Below, piece after piece: positions 57,299 through 64,000 of a stretch of 64,000 nt of DNA. Each line of letters begins with the position of its first letter. Position 1 is the stretch's first letter. The DNA comes from Polynucleobacter sp. AM-26B4 (GTDB lineage: Bacteria > Pseudomonadota > Gammaproteobacteria > Burkholderiales > Burkholderiaceae), in contig NZ_JACVOT010000001.1 in assembly GCF_018882285.1 (NCBI RefSeq), forward strand, positions 62,001 to 126,000, given 5' to 3'. Below the pieces are notes generated by a model. It had not been told where the DNA came from. It was given only the letters and a program-made list of their open reading frames with translations, and did no database searches. Position numbers and translations under genes: made by a program.

Positions 57299-58633
57299 CT
57301 ATCGTTCACGACTACGCAAACCAGAGGTATCTCTTCCAGCAGGAGCTGCGGGAGGATTCACAATTGGTGAGTTAGGGTTAGGAGATGAAGTATTAGCAGG
57401 TGTATTTGCCATGGTGTTTGAAGTCTGCAACGGTAACGGTGCAGTATTCGGTCCTACTTGCTGAATCAACTTATCAAGCGGCAAGTACAGCAAGCTACCA
57501 TTGCTTGAACGTTGATCCACCATGACCTTGGTCACGTTGTTATAAATTTCTTGCATCGCGTCGATGTACATACGCTCACGAGTCACCTGTGGAGCTCTGG
57601 CGTATTCAACTTGAATCAACTTGAAACGTGTAGCGTCACCCTCTGCCGTTGCAGTCACTTTGGCTTTATAACCCTCAGCTTCTTGCATCAAACGATCAGC
57701 GGCACCACGAGCCTTCGGAATAATGTCATTCGCATAAGCCTGACCTTCATTTTTCAAACGCTCACGGTCTTGACCAGCTTTTACAGCGTCATCAAATGCT
57801 GCCTGAACTTGCTCAGGCGGCTGTACGTTTTGAACAGTCACGCTGGTGATAAAAATACCAGCCTTGTAACTATCTAGAATTTTCTGGATAGATGCATTCA
57901 AATCAATCGCGAGCTTTTCGCGATTCTCATACAAGACATTGTCCATCTTGCTCTTACCGACAATCTCACGCACGGCAGTTTCAGCAGACTGAACAACGGC
58001 AGCATCTGGGTCTTTGTTATTGAACAAATACTCAGACGCATCTTTTAAACGATATTGCACAGCAAATTTCACATCAATGATGTTTTCGTCTTCAGTCAAC
58101 ATTGAAGAGTCTTTGAGATTTGATGCTTTGATTAGATTTGCTCTACCCACTTCAACTGAACGAATAGATGACAGGTTCACCACTTCATGAGTTTGAACCG
58201 GCCAAGGCATGCGCCAGTTAATACCAGGGCGCGTGGTGTGACTGTATTTACCGAAATGTAAAACCACACCAGTTTGACCTTCTTGAATCATGAAAAAGCC
58301 ACTGAATACCCAAACCACCACAGCAACCAACACCACAACTCCAGCGCCAATACCTGACTTCATGCCGTCACCGCCAGTACCTTTGGATGATGGTGGCTGA
58401 TTATTACCGCCGCCTTGGCCTTTACCTTTGAATAAATTATTCAAACGATTATTAAAGTCTGTCCACAATTGATCTAAATCTGGTGGGCCATCTTGTTTTT
58501 GAGGTTGACGAGGTCTCTCCTCCTGACGAGGAGGTGTCGCGTCCTTTTCATCACGGCCACGATCTGGGCCTGACTGATGGTTATTGCCCCAACCGGGATC
58601 ATTAACAGAGAATATTTGTAGTAATTTACGCAT
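57299..58633 (-). CDS. hflK: HflK protein, FtsH modulator (SPFH family)
   Basis: HflK is the partner of HflC in the FtsH-regulating membrane complex. The 444-aa protein has a Gly/Pro/Gln/Asp-rich cytoplasmic N terminus (NDPGWGN...), one membrane helix (about 86-106), an SPFH domain (FMIQEGQTGVVLHFGK onward) and an Asn/Pro-rich C-terminal tail. ATG 58633 (MRKLLQIFSVNDPGW) is chosen because it is the family N terminus and overlaps the hflX stop as ATGCGTAA; an upstream in-frame start at 58672 would lie well inside hflX. Confidence 0.95.
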   Translation of the reverse strand: MRKLLQIFSVNDPGWGNNHQSGPDRGRDEKDATPPRQEERPRQPQKQDGPPDLDQLWTDFNNRLNNLFKGKGQGGGNNQPPSSKGTGGDGMKSGIGAGVVVLVAVVVWVFSGFFMIQEGQTGVVLHFGKYSHTTRPGINWRMPWPVQTHEVVNLSSIRSVEVGRANLIKASNLKDSSMLTEDENIIDVKFAVQYRLKDASEYLFNNKDPDAAVVQSAETAVREIVGKSKMDNVLYENREKLAIDLNASIQKILDSYKAGIFITSVTVQNVQPPEQVQAAFDDAVKAGQDRERLKNEGQAYANDIIPKARGAADRLMQEAEGYKAKVTATAEGDATRFKLIQVEYARAPQVTRERMYIDAMQEIYNNVTKVMVDQRSSNGSLLYLPLDKLIQQVGPNTAPLPLQTSNTMANTPANTSSPNPNSPIVNPPAAPAGRDTSGLRSRER

Positions 58634-59849
58634 CGAAGGGAGAATACATTCCTGTACGAGTATGAAAAACATCTAACGATTCCCAGCGTTTAACTGGGGC
58701 CTGTGAACTTAATTCTGCTACTGAAGGAACCTCATCTACAGGAGCCTTCATTCTATCAGTGTTCCTTGCGAAATCAGCCAATGTTTGACGCATCAAATCT
58801 AGGCCAATACCCTCTTTTGCAGATATATAAATGGCTGCCACCTTGCCACTTCTGTCATAGCGAATAACGGGTCCTCGCTCCATTAAAGCAGGGACTTGAT
58901 CAATTTTATTAACCACAATCAGCTGAGGGGTTTCGTTGGCACCAATTTCAGTCAAAACCTTATCGACTTCAATCATTTGTTGCTCGCGATCAAAGCTCGA
59001 TGCATCGACCACGTGGAGCAACAAATCAGCCCTGACAGTTTCATCCAAAGTAGCCCTGAAAGCCTCCACCAACTGATGGGGCAGATCACGAATAAACCCA
59101 ACCGTATCAGAAATCACCGCATTGCCAATCTCGGGCAAATAGACCCTTCTTGAGGTGGTATCCAATGTTGCGAACAATTGGTCTGCGGCATATGTGCCGG
59201 CCTTGGTCAAAGCATTGAACAAAGTTGATTTACCAGCATTGGTATATCCAACCAAAGAAACTGAAAAAACACCGCCCTTTTCTCTTGAGCGTCGCTGAGT
59301 GGCCTGTTGCTTTTGCAATTTCTCCAATTCAGCTTGTAAGCGCTTGGCTTTGTTTTCAAGCATCCTTCGGTCTAATTCCATCTGGGTCTCACCAGGGCCA
59401 CCGCGCATACCAATACCACCCTTTTGGCGCTCCAAGTGACTCCAAGCCTTGACCAGTCTTGAAACTTGATAACGAACATTGGCCAGCTGCACCTGAGTCT
59501 TACCCACATGACTCTTAGCTCTTTGCGCAAAAATATCTAAGATCAAACCAGTTCGATCGATCACATGGCATTGCAAATGACGCTCTAAATTACGCTGCTG
59601 AACTGGTGAAAGAGCGTGATTGAAAATCGCCAACTCAACTTCATTGGCCTCCATTTGCTCTCTTAATTCTGTGGCTTTGCCCGAACCCATGTAAAGGGCT
59701 GGGTCTGGTTTTGCGCGCTTGGCAATCATGGTCATGACAGGCTGTGATCCTGCACTGGATGCAAGCAGGCCCAACTCCGCCATACTGTCTGCAAAGTCAG
59801 GTTTACCGCCTGGATCTATCCCAATGAGGGCTGCTTTAACTGCTTGCAT
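58626..59849 (-). CDS. hflX: GTPase HflX
   Basis: HflX is a ribosome-associated GTPase that splits stalled 70S ribosomes, for example after heat stress. The 407-aa protein has the N-terminal HflX domain (ALIGIDPGGKPDF, GSGKATEL, FNHALSPVQQRNLE), a coiled linker and a G domain with GYTNAGKST, DTVGFIRDLPHQLVEAF and NKID. It starts 6 bp after hfq and overlaps hflK by 8 bp. Confidence 0.97.
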   Translation of the reverse strand: MQAVKAALIGIDPGGKPDFADSMAELGLLASSAGSQPVMTMIAKRAKPDPALYMGSGKATELREQMEANEVELAIFNHALSPVQQRNLERHLQCHVIDRTGLILDIFAQRAKSHVGKTQVQLANVRYQVSRLVKAWSHLERQKGGIGMRGGPGETQMELDRRMLENKAKRLQAELEKLQKQQATQRRSREKGGVFSVSLVGYTNAGKSTLFNALTKAGTYAADQLFATLDTTSRRVYLPEIGNAVISDTVGFIRDLPHQLVEAFRATLDETVRADLLLHVVDASSFDREQQMIEVDKVLTEIGANETPQLIVVNKIDQVPALMERGPVIRYDRSGKVAAIYISAKEGIGLDLMRQTLADFARNTDRMKAPVDEVPSVAELSSQAPVKRWESLDVFHTRTGMYSPFDA

Positions 59850-59855
59850 AAGGAG

Positions 59856-60101
59856 TTAAGCGTCTGGAGTGCCCTCATCCGCACGGAACTCCACAGCTCT
59901 AGCAGGAACCACTGTTGAAATGGCATGTTTGTATACCATTTGAGTCACAGTGTTTCGCAAAAGGATGACGTACTGGTCAAATGATTCAACATTTCCCTGC
60001 AATTTAATACCATTTACCAAGTAAATAGAAACGGGAATGTGCTCTTTGCGCAGCGCGTTTAAAAATGGGTCTTGCAAAAGTTGGCCTTTATTATTGTTCA
60101 T
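59856..60101 (-). CDS. hfq: RNA chaperone Hfq
   Basis: Hfq is the hexameric Sm-like protein that pairs small RNAs with target mRNAs. The 81-aa sequence has the Sm1 part ([20 protein letters not shown]) and Sm2 motif ([10 protein letters not shown]), with a short C-terminal tail as in many betaproteobacteria. AAGGAG lies 7 nt before ATG 60101. It heads hfq-hflX-hflK-hflC-hisZ-purA. Confidence 0.98.
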   Translation of the reverse strand: MNNNKGQLLQDPFLNALRKEHIPVSIYLVNGIKLQGNVESFDQYVILLRNTVTQMVYKHAISTVVPARAVEFRADEGTPDA

Positions 60102-60219
60102 GCCTGCTCCTTCTTTCTTATTGGTTGTTTGGAGTCTTACTCTAAAAATCTAGTCTCAGTTAATCGTGGTTATTAGTTGATTAGCCCTTAGTTTAACTAA
60201 GCTATATAAAAAGTGTTTT
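60102..60219. promoter_or_regulatory. Intergenic region upstream of hfq
   Basis: This 118-bp gap between der and hfq probably carries the hfq promoter. A perfect 15-bp palindrome CTTAGTTTAACTAAG occupies 60187-60201, close to the der end. No terminator T run follows it on the reverse strand, so an operator is as likely as a structured 3' end. I could not assign -35/-10 boxes with confidence. Confidence 0.4.
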
Positions 60220-61572
60220 TCACTTCTTTTTCTTACCTTTATCCGAGTCAACAAAAGGGTTTTGACCGGTTCTGAACTCAAGCCTCAAAGGGGTGCCGCG
60301 CAACTTGAAGGCTTCCCTGAAGCGACCTTCCAGATAACGGCGATAGCTGTCAGTCACACCACTTAAGGCATTACCGTGAATCACCACAATCGGAGGGTTT
60401 GAACCACCTTGGTGCGCATAGCGCATCTTCGGACGAGACATGCCAACACGCTTGGGTTGCTGAAATTCAACCGCTTCTTCCAAAATACGGGTCAGCTTTG
60501 GAGTCGGCAATTTAGACATCGCAGCCCCGTACGCAGCATCCACGTCTTTGAACAATTCTTTGATACCGAAACCTTTGATGGCTGAAATTGGGTGAACGTT
60601 GGCAAAGTCTAAGAAACGCAGTTTTCTAGCAATGTCTGTTCTGGCACGTTCTTTTTGATAATCATCCATGCCATCCCACTTATTCACTGCCAACACCAAT
60701 GCTCTGCCTGCATCAACAATAAAGCCAGCGATATGAGCATCTTGCTCAGAAATATCTTGTTGAGCATCCAACATCAAAATCACCACATTGGCATCAGCAA
60801 TCGCCTGCAAAGTTTTAACCACTGAGAATTTTTCGATTGCTTCAAATACTTTGCCGCGTTTGCGAAGACCAGCCGTATCGATCATCACGTAAGGTTTACC
60901 GTTGCGGGTAAACGGAACATCAATCGCATCTCGGGTTGTACCGGGCATATCAAATGCAATCACACGCTCTTCACCAATCAAGGTATTGATGAATGTGGAT
61001 TTACCAACGTTTGGTCGACCCACCACGGCAATCCGCATCGGCTTATCAGTTCGATCATCTTCTTCAGGCTCATCAGGCAAACCCAATTCATCCAGTGCAT
61101 CGTCAATCATGTAGCGAACACCATCACCATGCGCTGATGAAATAGCCACAGGCTCGCCCAAACCTAATTCATAGAAATCTGCTGTGACTGTGGCGTGAGC
61201 CATGCCCTCAGCTTTATTGACCGCCAAAATGACTGGGCGACCCGTCTTGCGTAAAAAGTCTGCAATGACTCGGTCTTGAGGTGCCATACCCAAACGAGCA
61301 TCCACCAAAAAAATCACCACATCGGCTTCAACCACTGCTTGCTTGGTTTGTTTGGCCATCTCTGCTAAGATACCTGTCTTAGCAACTGGCTCAAAACCAC
61401 CAGTGTCGATACAAATGAACTCACGCTCACCCACACGACCATTACCGTAATGTCGATCTCGAGTTAAGCCAGAAAAATCAGCTACCAATGCATCACGCGA
61501 ACGCGTCAAGCGATTAAATAGTGTTGATTTACCAACGTTTGGTCTGCCAACAATGGCAATAACTGGTTTCAT
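60220..61572 (-). CDS. der: Ribosome biogenesis GTPase Der (EngA)
   Basis: Der is an essential tandem GTPase for 50S subunit assembly. The 450-aa protein has two G domains, each starting with GRPNVGKST (about residues 8 and 185), with DTGGFEP and DTAGLRK switch regions and NKAE/NKWD specificity motifs. A KH-like C-terminal domain ends in a Lys-rich tail (DKGKKKK). It lies 69 bp after bamB on the same strand, the usual hisS-yfgM-bamB-der order. Confidence 0.97.
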   Translation of the reverse strand: MKPVIAIVGRPNVGKSTLFNRLTRSRDALVADFSGLTRDRHYGNGRVGEREFICIDTGGFEPVAKTGILAEMAKQTKQAVVEADVVIFLVDARLGMAPQDRVIADFLRKTGRPVILAVNKAEGMAHATVTADFYELGLGEPVAISSAHGDGVRYMIDDALDELGLPDEPEEDDRTDKPMRIAVVGRPNVGKSTFINTLIGEERVIAFDMPGTTRDAIDVPFTRNGKPYVMIDTAGLRKRGKVFEAIEKFSVVKTLQAIADANVVILMLDAQQDISEQDAHIAGFIVDAGRALVLAVNKWDGMDDYQKERARTDIARKLRFLDFANVHPISAIKGFGIKELFKDVDAAYGAAMSKLPTPKLTRILEEAVEFQQPKRVGMSRPKMRYAHQGGSNPPIVVIHGNALSGVTDSYRRYLEGRFREAFKLRGTPLRLEFRTGQNPFVDSDKGKKKK

Positions 61573-61641
61573 AAGTTCTTTAAGTCTCTGAGTGAGTCAG
61601 GATTGATTTTTAATCAAAGCCCAACTCAGACAGATCTGTTT

Positions 61642-62775
61642 TTAATTAGGGCGATAGGCAGATAAAGTGCCGCCGCGAGTTTGAATGATCAACAATCCAT
61701 TAGCAACAATAGGAGCTGCACTGATGCCACTGCTATCCACTCTTACTCTGGCTATTGCCTGACCACTGCTTTGTTCCAAGAAATGAAGGTAACCTTGCTT
61801 GTCACCCATCGCCACCACACGGCCAACTGCTAAAGGCTCACCAACATCACGCCAAGTCATGGTCTCATTACGCCAAACTTCAACACCATCAGCGGCTCTG
61901 TATGCAACAACATGAGACTTTTCGTCAGCAGCAAAAACTAGTTCTTGTGATTGAGCAGTGCCTGTATGACTTGAGAAATCTTTAGCCCAAGTTAAATTGC
62001 CAGTGTTCATATCTCCACAAGCGATTCTTCCCTGAAAGGCCACTGCGCATATGCGACGACCCAACACAGTTGGTCTAGCTGAAACATCCGTCATGCGCTC
62101 GATCTCTGAGAAGCCCTTCGGATAAGACAAAGAGGCTTCCCATAAAAGACTACCTGAAGACAAACCGATCACACCGATCTTGCCACCAGAAAAACCAGTC
62201 ACAAATGCATCAGCCGCCACTGGGACCATAGGGAAACTATTTCTGAGTGCTAATGCTGTTTGAGGGCGCACATAAGACCAGCGACGCTTACCTGTTTTTG
62301 CATCCAAGCCAATGAAGCGATTATCAATGGTACGAATCACCGCAACACCACTCAATACGAGCGGCTCGGTTAAAACTTCGCTACCAACTTTTTCTTCCCA
62401 AATTTTTTGACCAGTTGAGTCATAGGCGTATACAAGGCCCTTAGTAGAACCAACCACAACTACATTGCCATCACTGCCAGGACCAGATGAAATATCTGAA
62501 GGTGCTTTTACCTGCCATGCAGCTTTACCAGTCAAAACTTCAATCTTTGAAATAGTGCCATTGCCAGCGGAGGTATACAAATAATCTCCAGCCAAAACAG
62601 GTCGCATCACAAACGTATCAGATTTACCAACGCTTGCAGACCAAACAGAGGCAACAGAAATTTTGTCATCAACTTTGGTCAGTGAAGCAGGCTCACGCTT
62701 TTTAACACTAGAGCATGAGGCCAAAAAACTGATGGCTAAAAAAGCCCATACAAGTTTAGATAAAGATTTAGTCAT
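61642..62775 (-). CDS. bamB: Outer-membrane assembly lipoprotein BamB
   Basis: BamB is a lipoprotein of the BAM complex that helps insert beta-barrel proteins. The 377-aa sequence has a lipoprotein signal with the lipobox LASC (C21) and an eight-bladed PQQ-like propeller (repeats such as GLVYAYDSTGQKIWEEKVGS and GLDAKTGKRRWSY). It starts on the last base of yfgM (TAATG). Its cargo would include barrels such as the TonB receptor in this window. Confidence 0.96.
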   Translation of the reverse strand: MTKSLSKLVWAFLAISFLASCSSVKKREPASLTKVDDKISVASVWSASVGKSDTFVMRPVLAGDYLYTSAGNGTISKIEVLTGKAAWQVKAPSDISSGPGSDGNVVVVGSTKGLVYAYDSTGQKIWEEKVGSEVLTEPLVLSGVAVIRTIDNRFIGLDAKTGKRRWSYVRPQTALALRNSFPMVPVAADAFVTGFSGGKIGVIGLSSGSLLWEASLSYPKGFSEIERMTDVSARPTVLGRRICAVAFQGRIACGDMNTGNLTWAKDFSSHTGTAQSQELVFAADEKSHVVAYRAADGVEVWRNETMTWRDVGEPLAVGRVVAMGDKQGYLHFLEQSSGQAIARVRVDSSGISAAPIVANGLLIIQTRGGTLSAYRPN

Positions 62776-63419
62776 TAACGACCTCCGACAGCATCTAATT
62801 TAACTTTCAATAAACGTTTTGCTTCATCTGCAGTATCAGGGTTCTTGGCCAACTTGTCCCAAGCTTGCTGATAAAACTGACGGGCTTCAACCGTTTTCTG
62901 TTGAGCCAACTGAACATCACCACGTCTCTCAAGCAACAATGGCTCAAAAGCTTTTGATACCGACGCACTGGCCACTTTTTCAGCATCAGCAAAATCAGGC
63001 TTATCAATCAATAAAGAAACCAAGCGCGCTCTGGCAACATCACGGTGAGCATCTGAAGAAGCTTTAGACATGGTCCAACGCAACTGTTGCTCAGCAGCAC
63101 CCATATCGCCTGAACTATTAGCGATTTGAGCCGCAACCAATCCAGCCATGCCGGCGTAACTGGTTGAAGAATATTGATCTTGTAAATCTTTGGTAGCTCT
63201 TAGGACTCCTGGCACATCTTGCTTTTGAGCAGAGACCAATAAAGTGTCGTAAAGCTTGCTTGCAGCAAGAGAAGACCGGTTTTGCCACCAATTCCAAGCT
63301 GTGAATGAGGTGTAAGTCAGCAAAATAAGGATGAGTATTGCAATTAACCACTTGCCGTATTGCTTCCACCAAGCCTTTAACTCGGCTAATTGTTCTTGTT
63401 CTTCTAGATTGAAATGCAT
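62775..63419 (-). CDS. yfgM: YfgM-type TPR membrane protein (ancillary SecYEG translocon subunit)
   Basis: A 214-aa single-pass inner-membrane protein: a short cytoplasmic N terminus (FNLEEQEQLAELKAWWKQYG), a membrane helix (about 24-45) and a periplasmic tetratricopeptide-like domain. YfgM associates with SecYEG and PpiD and helps hand over exported proteins. The gene is 10 bp after hisS and overlaps bamB by one base (TAATG), matching the conserved hisS-yfgM-bamB order. Confidence 0.93.
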   Translation of the reverse strand: MHFNLEEQEQLAELKAWWKQYGKWLIAILILILLTYTSFTAWNWWQNRSSLAASKLYDTLLVSAQKQDVPGVLRATKDLQDQYSSTSYAGMAGLVAAQIANSSGDMGAAEQQLRWTMSKASSDAHRDVARARLVSLLIDKPDFADAEKVASASVSKAFEPLLLERRGDVQLAQQKTVEARQFYQQAWDKLAKNPDTADEAKRLLKVKLDAVGGR

Positions 63420-63429
63420 AGTTACTCTC

Positions 63430-64000
63430 TTATTCTGAAGTACTGACTAATTGATTGATGACTTCATCAACCAAATTATCCATTGAGACCGTGATTTGTT
63501 GCCCATCGCGACGCAAATCTTTTAACTGAACTTGATTGGCGGCCAACTCATCAGGTCCAATAATAATCGCATATGCAGCACCGCTGGCATCTGCTTTTTT
63601 CATTTGTGATTTAAAGCTCGCAGCCTCACCATCTGGGGAGCAGTGCAAGATGACCTCTAGACCAGCACTGCGCAGACGTTCAGCCATGATAAAAGCTGGT
63701 TCCAATGTTTCACCAGCCTGGTGCAATACATAGATATCGCATCCTGCTTCTAAATCACTGGTCAAGCCCTGCTCTTTCATTAATTCAATCACGCGCTCCA
63801 TGCCCATGGCCCAGCCACATGCAGGAGCAGCTTTACCACCCATTTGAGCAATCAAGGGATCATAGCGACCGCCACCTGCCACAGTTCCTTGCGAACCCAA
63901 CTCGGTGGTGACCCACTCAAAGACAGTCAAGTTGTAGTAATCCAAACCTCGGACCAAACGAGGATTAATCTTGAACGGTAAATTATTCGCTTTTAGTAAC
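63430..64000 (-). CDS. hisS: Histidyl-tRNA synthetase, C-terminal part (runs off window)
   Basis: This is the C-terminal part (about 190 residues) of the class II synthetase that charges tRNA-His. The frame stays open to the window end: upstream of position 63957 it reads [15 protein letters not shown]. Visible elements are the catalytic [15 protein letters not shown], motif 3 (AGGGRYDPL then [12 protein letters not shown]) and the anticodon-binding domain. The N-terminal motif 1 and 2 regions lie outside. It leads hisS-yfgM-bamB. Confidence 0.97.
   Translation of the reverse strand, partial: LLKANNLPFKINPRLVRGLDYYNLTVFEWVTTELGSQGTVAGGGRYDPLIAQMGGKAAPACGWAMGMERVIELMKEQGLTSDLEAGCDIYVLHQAGETLEPAFIMAERLRSAGLEVILHCSPDGEAASFKSQMKKADASGAAYAIIIGPDELAANQVQLKDLRRDGQQITVSMDNLVDEVINQLVSTSE

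Overview
The window reads as a stretch of core chromosome from a betaproteobacterium of the order Burkholderiales. A streamlined, low-GC member such as Polynucleobacter fits best. The grounds are the protein sequences, the gene order (hfq-hflX-hflK-hflC-hisZ-purA; aat-bpt-pyrD; aceE-aceF-lpdA next to a phasin; argA beside the Fe(II)-trafficking gene; rnr-rlmB), the A+T-leaning base composition and the very tight packing. Nearly all of the sequence is coding, no gene-free gap exceeds about 300 bases, and I see no insertion sequence, prophage or CRISPR array. The genus is an inference.

Layout. 1-375: start of smc (reverse). 498-3417: dapD, dapE, prmB. 3436-8301 (reverse): radA, an exported coiled-coil protein, the potassium transporter kup and a metallo-beta-lactamase-fold hydrolase. 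8441-8556: initiator tRNA with its own promoter and terminator. 8710-17210 (forward): a YncD/PqqU-like TonB receptor, a periplasmic prolyl isomerase, a fused pabB-pabC, a Nudix hydrolase, the N-degron transferases aat and bpt, pyrD and an IclR regulator. 17221-20087 (reverse): pbpG, an EamA transporter and a histone-deacetylase-family protein, divergent from a phasin gene. 20910-27059 (reverse): the pyruvate dehydrogenase operon. 27299-33440 (forward): a PAS-domain histidine kinase and its FixJ-type regulator, then folD and prlC. 33432-38372 (reverse): xthA and the glnA-ntrB-ntrC nitrogen operon behind a recognisable sigma-54 promoter. 38577-43005 (reverse): a compact five-gene, largely envelope-directed cassette (beta-propeller, NodB-type deacetylase, fatty acid hydroxylase/sterol desaturase, EI24 membrane protein, MoCF-domain protein). 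43046-46972: hrpA (reverse), then argA and yggX (forward). rpiA and tal are divergent. 50432-64000 (all reverse): rlmB, rnr, purA, hisZ, hflC, hflK, hflX, hfq, der, bamB, yfgM and the C-terminal part of hisS.

Functional themes. The window carries lysine/peptidoglycan precursor supply (dapD, dapE), folate and one-carbon metabolism (pabBC, folD), arginine and histidine entry steps (argA, hisZ), nitrogen control (glnA-ntrBC), central carbon flow (pyruvate dehydrogenase, rpiA, tal), RNA decay and ribosome work (rnr, rlmB, hrpA, der, hfq, hflX) and membrane quality control (hflKC, bamB, yfgM). Many neighbours are joined by ATGA, TAATG or TGATG overlaps, as expected for translational coupling.

The most interesting items are: a recurrent arrangement in which a -10-like hexamer lies 6-8 nt before the start codon of genes without a Shine-Dalgarno sequence (possible leaderless mRNAs); the PqqU-like receptor; the beta-propeller/deacetylase/hydroxylase cassette whose first start codon lies in a hairpin; the glnA promoter architecture; and the two-component system divergent from the pyruvate dehydrogenase genes. 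I found no clearly novel defence or mobile system.
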